From: Pseudomonadota bacterium
GTDB taxonomy: Bacteria > Myxococcota_A > UBA796 > GCA-2862545
NCBI GenBank assembly: GCA_023954855.1
Contig: JAGSGY010000045.1
Location: 1-43,798 of the forward strand
DNA length: 43,798 nt
Direction: 5' to 3'
The notes beneath the pieces are model-generated. The model saw only the letters and a program-made list of their open reading frames with translations. It was not told the origin of the DNA and ran no database searches. The position numbers were made by a program, and so were the translations under genes. Shown piece by piece: positions 1 through 8,286 of this stretch. The first letter of the stretch is position 1. The number at the start of each line of letters is the position of its first letter.

Positions 1-150
1 GGTGAGCCCCCCGAGGTCGAGTGCGAAGAACCGCTTTCCAAGCGCGACGTACGAGGCGTAGGACATGCCTGGGAAGCGCTCCTGAGCGCTGTTTCCGATG
101 ACGACAAAGCCGTCGGCCGCGCGCATCAGATCGTCGAGGGGATGAGTCAT
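1..150 (-). CDS. CoA-binding-domain-like protein, partial (C-terminus beyond window)
   Basis: Only the first 50 codons are inside the window, starting at ATG 150-148. A purine-rich GGAGG site lies at about 161-156 and a TAGGTT -10-like hexamer at 173-168 on the same strand. The visible peptide begins MTHPLDDLMRAADGFVVIGN and then has a Gly/Pro turn. This layout recalls the first beta-alpha unit of a Rossmann-type CoA-binding domain, but it is too short for a firm family call. It follows the cytochrome gene in the same direction by 37 bases, so it may be expressed separately or with it. The identity is an inference; the open frame and start signals are direct. Confidence 0.4.
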   Translation of the reverse strand, partial: MTHPLDDLMRAADGFVVIGNSAQERFPGMSYASYVALGKRFFALDLGGLT

Positions 151-167
151 GGCGAGCCTCCGGCGGC

Positions 168-173
168 AACCTA
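168..173 (-). promoter_or_regulatory. -10-like hexamer TAGGTT before the partial first gene
   Basis: On the minus strand TAGGTT is followed by a short leader with GGAGG and then the ATG at 150. It matches the TAGRCT-like hexamer seen before many genes here. No good -35 is visible. Confidence 0.3.
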
Positions 174-187
174 GCCCAGTCGTGGAT

Positions 188-2242
188 CTACCAGACGCCT
201 TGTGCGGCGATCCGCTCGCTCATGCCCCAGGCGCGCTCGGACGACAGGGCATACGGGTACGGGCGGTACAGCAGCACCGCCTCCACTTCGGGGTCCGCGC
301 AGGTCGCGGCGAAATCATGGGACGAGGTCCAGCTCTGAAAGGCGAGGATGCGGTTGTCGCTGACCACGTCGACGGCGCGGTGATGGGGAACCATGCGGTT
401 GCCATCCGCGTCCGCAAGCACGCGGGCGAAGGCCCACCCCGGCGCCCCGGCCCAGCCCGATGCCGCGGCACCCTCGGTGGGGAGGCCCTGTGCGCGGACC
501 AGGTAGGCGACCTCACCTTGGGGAAGGGCGCGGTCAAAGCTCGCGACGCCAGTGTCGACGGATGTCACCGTGGCCTCTCCGACGTACTGCTCGATCGGGA
601 GGCCCTTCTCGCCCGCCGCAAACCGACCGTCGCCGAAGGGGCCGAAGCCTGTGTAGTCCACAAACCCGCCCAGCCGAGCGACCACCCGGACCACGTCTCC
701 GACTTGGGCATCCGTCCACCGGCTGAAGTCACCGCCGACCTTGCGCTCGATGGCCCCGCCATAGTCTGGGACCACATCCCCGCCGGTCGCGGTGAGCACC
801 TCGGAGCCGCACCGCGCTTCGACCAGCAACACCAGATGCCGCATCGGTTCGCCCGTCGGGAACGCATGGGGTGGACGCGTGCTCGACACCGTCACTTCCG
901 CGGTCAGCGAGCCGTTGTCGACCGTCTTGGTCACTGCGAGTCCCGCGGCGCTCTCGAGAAAGCCCGAGTCCGGCTGGCGAGGGCCGAAGAAGGCGTGCTC
1001 GTGGACCGTGTCGTCGCGGTACCAACCCGCGGAGATGCCCGGGACCAGGTCGAAGAGATTGCCGAGGTCCGAGCTGTTGCCCACCGTCGTATCGATGGGC
1101 ATGTGGCAGTCCTGGCAGGCCGCACTGGACGTGCCGAACTCGTCGTAGGTCGTGTGAATCGGAAGCACGCCGTCGGGCCAGCGAGTGAGGTCGATCGACT
1201 CGCCGGGGACCAGCACTTCTTGCTTGAGTTGATGGCAGCCCGCGCAGAGCTCGGGCGAGGTGAAGTGGTCGCGCTGGACGGCTCCCATGCGGGGATTCGG
1301 CACATCGTGGAAGGGCCCGAACGTCAGTGGGTCGAGGCCCGTCACCGTCATCTCCGTGGGGCGAACGATGTGCAGGCGACCCCCGACCCCTGCTGGAGCG
1401 TCGAGGTCGACCGACTCGACCTTGTGGCAGACATCGCAGTGCACGCCCGAGTCGTGGGAAGTGCCCGTGGCTTCAAGCAGGTTTCGCCCGCCAATCACGC
1501 CGTCGATGCCTGGGGCGTGGCAGTCGGCGCAGGCCCCGTTGGCCACCGGGTCGGTCTCGCAGTCCGTCGTGCAGGTGGGGTTCAAGTCCGGCAGCACACC
1601 CGTTCCCAGGTAGCAGCGGTTTTCGGTCTGCAGCGAGCCCGCCGTCAGGCCTGGAGCCCAGCTTCCGCCCGCGTCCGCGCACTCGGTCGCGTCGAGATTT
1701 GCGGCGATACCGGCGTACACGTCGTGAAGTCGGGGGTTGCTCGCTGAGGTGCGGTGCGGGGAGGCTTGCCAGGCTTCCACCATCGTGACGTGGCAGTGTC
1801 CACACTGCGCCGTCGTGCCCCCGCCCGGGGTCCCCGGACGGTCGAAGACATAGTCCTCATTGTCGGCGCGATCGAAGGACACCAGCGCAATGGTTTGCTC
1901 CGCCTCACGGCCGCTCTGGGCGCGAATCCGGGCGTCTGGATGCGACGCCATCAGCGCCACTTCGCCATCGATCGTGCGGTCGACCGCCACCGTCACCTGG
2001 CCGTTCACGTCGGTCAGCTGCGATCCGTCTACTCCGCCCTGGGTGACCACCGCCCCCTCGACCGGCAGCCCATCCAGCGTCACCGTCAGCAGCACCTCAG
2101 CCGGCAGCTCGACACCCGTGTCTTCGACGGAATCACTCTCGGTGGGAGCCGTGTCGCTATCCTCCACTGTGCCCGTGCAGCCAAACACGAGAACAGCCAG
2201 CAACGGCGCGGTTCGTAGCAAAGGGCCTCCCGCCCAGACCAT
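188..2242 (-). CDS. Pentaheme c-type cytochrome lipoprotein
   Basis: A predicted exported electron-transfer protein of 684 residues. The N-terminus is a hydrophobic signal ending in VFGC (Cys22), a weak but plausible lipobox, followed by an Asp/Ser/Thr/Glu linker. Residues about 45-125 look like a carboxypeptidase-regulatory-like beta-sandwich. Five CxxCH heme-binding motifs follow at about 147-151 (CGHCH), 238-242 (CADCH), 269-273 (CDVCH), 333-337 (CAGCH) and 376-380 (CQDCH). The context around the first (W, SPH, then NPRLHD) resembles cytochrome c554/multiheme families. Residues 400-684 carry no heme motif and look beta-rich. No maturation or partner oxidoreductase genes are adjacent, so the redox partner is unknown. 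The multiheme cytochrome class is secure; substrate and pathway are not. Confidence 0.85.
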   Translation of the reverse strand: MVWAGGPLLRTAPLLAVLVFGCTGTVEDSDTAPTESDSVEDTGVELPAEVLLTVTLDGLPVEGAVVTQGGVDGSQLTDVNGQVTVAVDRTIDGEVALMASHPDARIRAQSGREAEQTIALVSFDRADNEDYVFDRPGTPGGGTTAQCGHCHVTMVEAWQASPHRTSASNPRLHDVYAGIAANLDATECADAGGSWAPGLTAGSLQTENRCYLGTGVLPDLNPTCTTDCETDPVANGACADCHAPGIDGVIGGRNLLEATGTSHDSGVHCDVCHKVESVDLDAPAGVGGRLHIVRPTEMTVTGLDPLTFGPFHDVPNPRMGAVQRDHFTSPELCAGCHQLKQEVLVPGESIDLTRWPDGVLPIHTTYDEFGTSSAACQDCHMPIDTTVGNSSDLGNLFDLVPGISAGWYRDDTVHEHAFFGPRQPDSGFLESAAGLAVTKTVDNGSLTAEVTVSSTRPPHAFPTGEPMRHLVLLVEARCGSEVLTATGGDVVPDYGGAIERKVGGDFSRWTDAQVGDVVRVVARLGGFVDYTGFGPFGDGRFAAGEKGLPIEQYVGEATVTSVDTGVASFDRALPQGEVAYLVRAQGLPTEGAAASGWAGAPGWAFARVLADADGNRMVPHHRAVDVVSDNRILAFQSWTSSHDFAATCADPEVEAVLLYRPYPYALSSERAWGMSERIAAQGVW

Positions 2243-2298
2243 AGCCTGCGGAGCGGGCCGAGCGCGCGACGGGCGGTGAGTCTGGCGTCGTTGCTTCG

Positions 2299-3096
2299 TT
2301 ACCGCATCGGCGCCCAGTTCTCTCGCAGCGGCCCTTCTTCAAAGCCAAAGCGGAGGATATTCGAGTAACTATGCTGCGGATCGCCCGCGACGGACTCGCC
2401 AGTCTCGGTGAACAGGTAGCGACAGCCGAGGTCGATGGCGCGCTGGATGCGGGCGGACATCACCGCCCCCTGGCTGCCGCGACGGCGAAAGTCCGGATGG
2501 GTGGCACCCCACTCGAGAAAGCCCACCTCGCCCTGCACGTACAGGCCGCCGGCGCCGGCGGGGGTGTCGCCGTCGTAGGTCATGAACAGGTGCCAGTCGG
2601 GGTCTTGGGCCAGTCCGCCCAGCATCGCCGCGGCAGGAGGCGTCATGCCAAAGGCCGTCTGCACAATCCGACCAAAGTCACCGCCCTGTGCGGGCCCGAT
2701 GCGCTCGAGCCGCAGGTCCGTGCTTCGCTCTGGCGGCGCCTCCATGCCCCGATAAAACTTGCGCCAGCCCCGCACTTTGCCGAGCCCGGCCTCGCCGAGC
2801 CAAGAGGGATCCACGAGCTCCGGATAGACGTGGAAGAAGAACCGGTCACGGCCCACCTCTGCATAGGCCTGGGCGACGCGCGCCACCGTCTCGGCCGTCG
2901 GCTTGGTCAGAGTACCCAGCCCCAGCGCGCGATTGATGAGCACACTTCCATCTTCAGCGGACATCGCCGCGAGCACGTCACCCGCTTCCACCAGCCGTAG
3001 GCCGAGGGCCTCGCGAGCCGCGGGCGGACAGTGGGTATGCAGGCTCTGGAGCGCCGCGCGCTCGATGGCCTCAGACAACTGATCTTGTTCATTCAT
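2299..3096 (-). CDS. GNAT-family N-acetyltransferase
   Basis: A 265-residue cytoplasmic protein. The C-terminal half is a GNAT fold: a beta strand (GFLEWGATHPDFR, residues 192-204) leads into the acetyl-CoA pyrophosphate-binding motif RRRGSQG at 204-210 (R/Q-x-x-G-x-G/A type), then the long helix. The N-terminal 120 residues are helical and of unknown role. The substrate cannot be deduced. The gene is divergent from menB with an 80-base gap. A minus-strand TAGGCT sits exactly six bases before the ATG and there is no Shine-Dalgarno site, so the message may be leaderless. Confidence 0.82.
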   Translation of the reverse strand: MNEQDQLSEAIERAALQSLHTHCPPAAREALGLRLVEAGDVLAAMSAEDGSVLINRALGLGTLTKPTAETVARVAQAYAEVGRDRFFFHVYPELVDPSWLGEAGLGKVRGWRKFYRGMEAPPERSTDLRLERIGPAQGGDFGRIVQTAFGMTPPAAAMLGGLAQDPDWHLFMTYDGDTPAGAGGLYVQGEVGFLEWGATHPDFRRRGSQGAVMSARIQRAIDLGCRYLFTETGESVAGDPQHSYSNILRFGFEEGPLRENWAPMR

Positions 3097-3102
3097 GCGG
3101 CG

Positions 3103-3108
3103 AGCCTA
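3103..3108 (-). promoter_or_regulatory. -10-like TAGGCT, six bases before the GNAT ATG
   Basis: On the minus strand TAGGCT, then CGCCGC, then ATG at 3096. The spacing places transcription start at or next to the start codon. No convincing -35 is seen. Confidence 0.4.
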
Positions 3109-3176
3109 CCACTCCACCGAACGGTCCCGGCGACCCGAAGTGGGCTTGGGCCCCGTCGTCCGGTTAGTCGGCGCGC

Positions 3177-4067
3177 ATGACTTCAGACATCTTCGATCCG
3201 TCCGCATGGCGCCCCGTCGAGGGCTTCAACTTCACCGACCTGACCTACCATCGGGCCGTCGACCAGGGCACCGTTCGCATCGCGTTCAACCGCCCCGAGG
3301 TGCGCAACGCCTTTCGGCCGCAGACGGTCGATGAGCTGTACACCGCACTCGACCACGCACGTCAGTGGTCCGACGTCGGCACCGTCCTGCTCACCGGCAA
3401 CGGCCCGAGTCCCAAGGATGGCGGCTGGGCCTTCTGCAGTGGCGGCGACCAGCGCATTCGCGGCAAGGACGGCTACAAGTACGCCGAGGGCGTCGCCGTA
3501 GACCCCGGAAAGCTCGGCCGCCTGCACATCCTCGAAGTTCAGCGCCTGATTCGCTTCATGCCCAAGGTCGTCATCGCCGTGGTACCCGGCTGGGCGGTCG
3601 GCGGTGGCCACAGCCTTCACGTCGTCTGCGACATGACGCTGGCCAGCAAGGAACACGCGATCTTCAAGCAGACCGATGCTGATGTCGCCAGCTTCGACGC
3701 CGGCTACGGAAGCGCCTACCTGGCGCGCATGGTCGGGCAGAAGCGCGCCCGCGAGATCTTCTTCCTCGGTCGCAACTACAGCGCCGACGAGGCCTTCCAG
3801 ATGGGCATGGTCAACGCCAGCGTGCCGCACGCCGAGCTCGAGTCGACCGCGCTGCAGTGGGCCTCCGAGATCAACGCCAAGTCCCCCACCGCCCAGCGCA
3901 TGCTGAAGTTCGCCTTCAACATGGTCGACGACGGCCTGGTTGGACAGCAGCTCTTCGCCGGCGAGGCCACCCGCCTGGCGTACGGAACCGACGAAGCCGC
4001 CGAGGGTCGCGACAGCTTCCTCGAGAAGCGGGACAAGGACTTCTCCAAGTTCCCGTGGCACTACTAG
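3177..4067 (+). CDS. menB: 1,4-dihydroxy-2-naphthoyl-CoA synthase (type II-like MenB)
   Basis: Crotonase-fold enzyme of menaquinone biosynthesis that cyclises o-succinylbenzoyl-CoA to 1,4-dihydroxy-2-naphthoyl-CoA. The 296 residues match MenB throughout: FNRPEVRNAFRP near 37-48, the SGGDQRIRGKDGYKY signature at 88-102, and the active-site stretch QTDADVASFD at 165-174. Asp167 occupies the position that is Gly156 in E. coli MenB, while the catalytic Ser (172) and Asp (174) are kept. By established family knowledge an Asp here marks bicarbonate-independent (type II) enzymes such as that of Mycobacterium tuberculosis. No other men genes are in the window. The downstream membrane-protein gene follows closely and may be cotranscribed. 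Confidence 0.95.
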   Translation: MTSDIFDPSAWRPVEGFNFTDLTYHRAVDQGTVRIAFNRPEVRNAFRPQTVDELYTALDHARQWSDVGTVLLTGNGPSPKDGGWAFCSGGDQRIRGKDGYKYAEGVAVDPGKLGRLHILEVQRLIRFMPKVVIAVVPGWAVGGGHSLHVVCDMTLASKEHAIFKQTDADVASFDAGYGSAYLARMVGQKRAREIFFLGRNYSADEAFQMGMVNASVPHAELESTALQWASEINAKSPTAQRMLKFAFNMVDDGLVGQQLFAGEATRLAYGTDEAAEGRDSFLEKRDKDFSKFPWHY

Positions 4068-4090
4068 ACGAGGATGCCGAAGAGCGGTCG

Positions 4091-4639
4091 ATGCGGCGCC
4101 AGCGGCGCGTCGTACAGGCCATGGTGTTGCTGCTCATCGGCGGCGCACTGCTGATCTGCTCGGGCCTGCTCAGCAACGCGAACCCCCTGGCTCGACGTCT
4201 CGTCACCCAGTCCTTCGGCGACTACATCGAGGACGACGCCCTCGACAAGGACCCCACCCTCGTCGATGGCTTCGTGGTTTCGCACGATGTGTACGACGGC
4301 AGGCCGATCATCTCGGTGGAGTACTTCCACGGACGCGAGATCTTCGTCACCTACCAGCGCATCGAGCGCGAGCTCTACGACCGCATCCAGATGGGCGACC
4401 CCATCGTTGTCGAGATCGTCGATGCGGAACCCGATGTCGCCAGGGTCGAGGGCACAAGGCTCGCGGCACGGGCCGAGGTCACCCGCAACTTCGACCGGTG
4501 GATGCACGCCTGGGGCTTCCTCCGCTGGTTCGCCTACGCGTTGATCGGCGCTCTCTGGCTCAAGGGCTTCACCCTCGCGCGCAGTCTCAACACGATCGAG
4601 GACGAGCCGTCTAGGGCTGATCCGAGCGATCCGTGGTGA
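4091..4639 (+). CDS. Small two-helix membrane protein of unknown function
   Basis: I do not recognise the family. The 182-residue product has a basic N-terminus (MRRQRR), one hydrophobic helix at about 8-28, a hydrophilic region of about 110 residues rich in Asp/Glu that should lie outside the membrane, and a second helix at about 143-165 with a short acidic tail. I chose ATG 4091 because GAAGAG lies a few bases upstream. An in-frame GTG at 4055, overlapping the end of menB, is an alternative and would suggest translational coupling. The end overlaps the convergent protease gene by 29 bases. Confidence 0.7.
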   Translation: MRRQRRVVQAMVLLLIGGALLICSGLLSNANPLARRLVTQSFGDYIEDDALDKDPTLVDGFVVSHDVYDGRPIISVEYFHGREIFVTYQRIERELYDRIQMGDPIVVEIVDAEPDVARVEGTRLAARAEVTRNFDRWMHAWGFLRWFAYALIGALWLKGFTLARSLNTIEDEPSRADPSDPW

Positions 4640-5984
4640 TGCGGTAGCGCTCGAGAATACCGGCCCGACGGGCCTCGACATCCACGGTCTCGAAGACCAT
4701 CGACGCATTCCACGAGGTTCGAAACTCGATCGGTCCAGTGGCCGCGTCAACGAGCTCGCGAAGGTGGGCGAGACCCCGAACCGGCGTGCCATTGACCGAC
4801 TCGAGGAGCTCGTTGGCTCGGTCGGTGTAGCCAACCGTCAGCTCGTCCGCGAGCACGCGCGACAACACCACCGCTTCTTCGCGGTCATGGGTGCGGACGA
4901 CGTTGTAGTAGGTGTGGATGAACTCGGGCGGGGCGTTCTTCCACCACTTGACCCAGGTCGCGAGGAAGTCCTGGGAGAGCGGCTGAAACACCAGACCGGC
5001 GTACACGAGGTAGCGAGGGCGCACATCGTAGACGTACCGTGGCGCCAGCGGCGTCCAGTCCGCGAGCACGATGGACACATCGAGTTCTTCACCGTCGCGA
5101 AGCACGCGAAGCACGACCTCGTCCCCAGCAAAACGCTCGCAAATGGCCGCTGAGAAGCCGGTGCGAAAGCGGTCGGCGTAGCGAATGGTCCCGTTGTTCG
5201 CGACCGTATGGCCATCGATGGCCAGAAGCACGTCACCGACCTTCAGGTGCCCCTCGGCGCTACCCCCATGCTCCACCGCTCGAAGACGCACCCCAGAGTG
5301 CTTCTCGGACATACCGAGAGCTTTCCGCAGCGTTGGATTCTCGAGCTTCTGAGTGCGGATGGAGAGCGCGGGAATCGCGGTGGACCGACCCGCCTCCACC
5401 GCCGACAAGAAGCGCTCGATCAGCACCGTAGGCACGACCTCGCCAATGCCCTCGGCATCGCGAAGGGACTGAAAGGCGACCCCGATCACGTTGCCGTTCG
5501 AGAACACGGGACCCCCGGAGTTGCCGCTGTTGATGGCCGCATCTACGGTGATCGCGAGAAGCCGACGCCGAGAGTGCGTGTAGTCCTGCATCTCGATGCG
5601 GCTGACGATGCCCTCGGTGACCGAGACCTCCTGCCCTCCCACCGGAAAGCCGACCACACTCACCCGGTCGCGAAGCGCCGGAAGCGCGCCGAAGACCACC
5701 GGTTCCACGCCGTTGTTGTAGGCGGGGTCATCGACTTCCAGCAGGGCGAGGTCCGAGTCGTGGCACACGCCCGCCAGCCTCGCGGTGTACTTCTTCGGGT
5801 CGTCGACCTTCTGCACCTGGAGGAAGGTGGCATTGGCCACAACGTGGGCGCCCGTCAGGATCCGGCCCGGTCCGACCGCCATACCCGAGCCCGTGCTGGA
5901 GCGCGGGGTCTGCGACTGCCAAGGGGCGTCGTAGTCGGGATTCTGGGAGGTGCAGTAGATGCGGACAACGGCGGATGCGTTCAT
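4611..5984 (-). CDS. Deg9-like serine protease with PDZ domains, probably cytoplasmic
   Basis: A trypsin-fold HtrA/Deg-family protease of 457 residues. Counting from the chosen ATG, the catalytic triad is His47 (TGAHVV), Asp78 (HDSDLALL) and Ser156 (NSGNSGGP). A PDZ domain spans about 215-320 (GHLKVGDVLLAIDG). A second PDZ-like C-terminal part, with VLADELTVGY and VNGTPVRGLAHL, resembles plant Deg9 more than periplasmic DegP. There is no signal peptide. The frame could start 18 codons further upstream, but the peptide beginning at MNASAVVRIYC fits the fold better. It follows the hemerythrin gene in the same direction after about 70 bases, so the two may share a transcript. Confidence 0.86.
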   Translation of the reverse strand: MNASAVVRIYCTSQNPDYDAPWQSQTPRSSTGSGMAVGPGRILTGAHVVANATFLQVQKVDDPKKYTARLAGVCHDSDLALLEVDDPAYNNGVEPVVFGALPALRDRVSVVGFPVGGQEVSVTEGIVSRIEMQDYTHSRRRLLAITVDAAINSGNSGGPVFSNGNVIGVAFQSLRDAEGIGEVVPTVLIERFLSAVEAGRSTAIPALSIRTQKLENPTLRKALGMSEKHSGVRLRAVEHGGSAEGHLKVGDVLLAIDGHTVANNGTIRYADRFRTGFSAAICERFAGDEVVLRVLRDGEELDVSIVLADWTPLAPRYVYDVRPRYLVYAGLVFQPLSQDFLATWVKWWKNAPPEFIHTYYNVVRTHDREEAVVLSRVLADELTVGYTDRANELLESVNGTPVRGLAHLRELVDAATGPIEFRTSWNASMVFETVDVEARRAGILERYRITTDRSDQP

Positions 5985-6053
5985 TCGCCTACTCAAACAC
6001 AGTTCGGGTGCGTGCGCCCGCGAAAGCGTGAACGACACCCGGCCACGCGAGCG

Positions 6054-6533
6054 TCAGGTGACCCGCGCCCGACTGTAGGCCTCGAACTCCTCGGCCGTCA
6101 GGGACAAGAGGCACGGGATGACATGGTCCTCCTCGAGCTCCAGGTGAGCGATCAGGATGTCGTGATGCAATCGAAGCGCCTCGATCGCCACGTGCCCGCT
6201 GTCGAAGGCGGCGAAGACCTGCTCTTCGGCGTGCTGCAGCGCCTCGTGACCTTGCTGCATCACCGAGAGGTCAATGCCAAAGCGGCGGGCGAGGAACGGG
6301 TAGAGCTTCGACTCTTCGTAGTGCTCGTGGCCGTGCATCGCGCCTTTCCAGCGGTCGAAGGGCCAGCGGAGAGAAGAGGCCTCTCCCTGCTCGGCGCGCT
6401 CGATCAGCCACTGGCTGACACGCCGAAAGTTGCGGTGCGACCCGAGCAGCAAGGTCTGGGTCTGGAAGTTGGGGTGGTCGCGCCAGGTGCCCCGCGGGAT
6501 GGCGGGCACACCCGCGCTCAAGGCGTGGGTCAT
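6054..6533 (-). CDS. Hemerythrin-domain protein
   Basis: A four-helix HHE-type domain of 159 residues expected to bind a di-iron centre and O2, or to handle iron or oxidative stress. Metal ligands are visible: an early His in GSHRNF, a His/Glu cluster in MHGHEHYEESKLYP, QGHEAL, and the C-terminal LHHDILIAHLELEEDHVIP. There is no signal peptide. ATG 6533 is preferred because GGAG precedes it by five bases; a GTG two codons upstream is possible. A 22-codon open frame (ATG 6604) ends in TGA two bases before this ATG and could be a translationally coupled leader, but that is speculative. Confidence 0.85.
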   Translation of the reverse strand: MTHALSAGVPAIPRGTWRDHPNFQTQTLLLGSHRNFRRVSQWLIERAEQGEASSLRWPFDRWKGAMHGHEHYEESKLYPFLARRFGIDLSVMQQGHEALQHAEEQVFAAFDSGHVAIEALRLHHDILIAHLELEEDHVIPCLLSLTAEEFEAYSRARVT

Positions 6534-6653
6534 GGTCACTCCAGTGCGGCGTCAGGCCGCGGGTCCAGCTGGATGGAGCGCCGTTCGTCTGGCGCAGCAC
6601 CCATGGACACGCGCAAGCTAGGCACGGCGTAGCGCAGGCCAAGTCACAGCTTG

Positions 6654-8189
6654 TCAGCGGTCGATGCCGCCGCTCTCAGGGCCCCCAGAAGGGAGGGTTC
6701 GGGTCAGCTCTGACGTGACCTCGAGGAGCTTCTCGGGCTCATCCCAGGACGCCCAGAAGGACCGGTCGGGTAGCGCAGGCACGTCAGCCCCGAACAACCC
6801 CCGAAACACCGCTGGATACAGGTTCACGAGGGTCATTCCGTCGTAGAGTTCGGCGCGCACCGCATCGGGCCCTCGAACGGCGACGAGGGCGCCAAACCGC
6901 CCGTGATACTCCTCGAGCTCGGTCGCCGCCCAGTCGACCTCGTCCCCCGGTCCATGGTCACCCTGGACGACAATCACGGCGTCGGGATGGTCGGCCACAA
7001 TGCGGTCCACGAGGTCAGTGAGCTCAGAATCCAGCCACTGGAGCTTCTCGCAGTATCCGTCGGCATAGCCCTCGACCGAGCCGTCGTGCTTGTGGGCCCA
7101 GTCAGAGCCGTCTTCGATGCTCGCGCTCGAACGATCGACACGGGCAGACCCGTCCGCGGCGATGACAAACGGAGGATGCGGAGCGAGCACATGGACAAAC
7201 CGGAAGGTCGCGGGCTGGGACAAGGGGTCGGCGGCATGGCGAAAGGTCCACCGCAGCTGACGTCGATGCAGCGCGTGCAGGGGTCGCGAGGGTTCACCGG
7301 TGTTCAGCTTCGAAATCGAACCGAACACGCTCCTCGGCAGCAGGGCGTACGCGAAGAAGTCCACGTACGGACGCACCTGGCGAACATCGGACGTTCCGAG
7401 CCGAAGCGAGGAGTACTCGGAGAGCAGCTGCTCGACGTGGTAGCCACGCCCCACCAGCGCCGCCTCCACCCGCGAGTTTGCGATGGCCGCTCGGTACGTG
7501 GCCCGCGACGTCGGGGCCGCATCCGGGTCGAACAGCGCCATCGCAAGGACCGAGGTCACGGACTGCAGGGTCTGCGGATAGTTGGCCGTGGCACCCGCAG
7601 GAACGGCGAAACCACGTTCCTCGAGGTCTCTGGTGAGTGTGGTGGAGCAACCAAGCTCGGCGGTGAGCCAGTCGGGGTCGCCGTAGCCATCGAGGAGCAG
7701 ATGGTAGATGGGCGGCGTCGGTCCGGAGCTCCCCAGCGACGGCACCGGCCCCGCGTCCCACTCGGGCGGTACCGAAAAGCCGCGTGCCCCCCACTGCACT
7801 AGGCCGAAGGCCAGCAACGCCATCGAGCCAAGGTTCGCAGCACGCGTGAGCTGCCCAGCCCAAGGCACCTTGACGGCCCGCCACTTCGCCCACGCGCTCA
7901 GCACGACCGAGCTTGCCAGCACCAGTGCAAACGCGATGGGCTCGATCTCTGAGTAGATGACGGCAAGTCCGACCATCAAGCCGATGGGCCCCCCGGCGCG
8001 GGGCATACCAGCCACCCCGTAGGCCAAGGCCACACCGAGAGGAAAAGCGGCCGCCACAAGCATCACGGGCAGCACGCCCCAGAGGCTGAGCTCGGGGTAG
8101 GGCTGCGCAATCGAGAGGACGAGCGCGAGCACAAACACAGGCGGGTACAGCGCCCAACGCTCAAGGCGCGTTCCCTCCGCGCCAGGCAT
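6654..8189 (-). CDS. Membrane-anchored alkaline-phosphatase-superfamily (sulfatase-like) protein
   Basis: The 511-residue product has several hydrophobic helices in its first 160 residues. It then has an exported domain of the sulfatase/phosphotransferase fold: IYHLLLDGYGDPDW (first metal Asp), HVLAPHPPFV, and VVQGDHGPGD near the second metal site. Related membrane proteins include phosphoglycerol or phosphoethanolamine transferases and other envelope-modifying enzymes; the actual substrate is unknown. I chose ATG 8189 because GGAG lies five bases upstream; a longer frame to 8264 would run into the tuf terminator. It lies downstream of tuf but behind that terminator, so it is probably separately expressed or receives read-through. 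Confidence 0.75.
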   Translation of the reverse strand: MPGAEGTRLERWALYPPVFVLALVLSIAQPYPELSLWGVLPVMLVAAAFPLGVALAYGVAGMPRAGGPIGLMVGLAVIYSEIEPIAFALVLASSVVLSAWAKWRAVKVPWAGQLTRAANLGSMALLAFGLVQWGARGFSVPPEWDAGPVPSLGSSGPTPPIYHLLLDGYGDPDWLTAELGCSTTLTRDLEERGFAVPAGATANYPQTLQSVTSVLAMALFDPDAAPTSRATYRAAIANSRVEAALVGRGYHVEQLLSEYSSLRLGTSDVRQVRPYVDFFAYALLPRSVFGSISKLNTGEPSRPLHALHRRQLRWTFRHAADPLSQPATFRFVHVLAPHPPFVIAADGSARVDRSSASIEDGSDWAHKHDGSVEGYADGYCEKLQWLDSELTDLVDRIVADHPDAVIVVQGDHGPGDEVDWAATELEEYHGRFGALVAVRGPDAVRAELYDGMTLVNLYPAVFRGLFGADVPALPDRSFWASWDEPEKLLEVTSELTRTLPSGGPESGGIDR

Positions 8190-8240
8190 CTGATCTCCGG
8201 CCAAGCCCGCCCTCCTGGCGGCCAGCCTACCCCAAGCCCC

Positions 8241-8281
8241 AAAAGGAAGGCCCCCGCTCCCCACAAGGGGGAACGGAGGCC
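8241..8281 (-). terminator. Rho-independent-type terminator after tuf
   Basis: Six bases past the tuf stop codon, positions 8281-8268 pair with 8262-8249 on the minus strand. This gives a 14-bp stem with two G-T wobbles and a five-base loop, followed by TTCCTTTT. This is the clearest intrinsic terminator in the window. Confidence 0.75.
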
Positions 8282-8286
8282 GGGAA

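Noticed and set aside
149-1747. Long plus-strand open frame (532 codons) antisense to the cytochrome gene
   Set aside because: It lies over a gene with five CxxCH motifs on the other strand, and its own peptide is Arg/Val/Ala-rich with no domain, as expected for the antisense of high-GC coding DNA.
6536-6604. 22-codon upstream open frame ending two bases before the hemerythrin ATG
   Set aside because: The position is suggestive of coupling, but the peptide has no pattern and short frames are common in GC-rich leaders; not listed as a gene.
5208-6632. Plus-strand open frame of 474 codons across the Deg9-like and hemerythrin genes
   Set aside because: It crosses two well-supported minus-strand genes and shows no motif or start signal.
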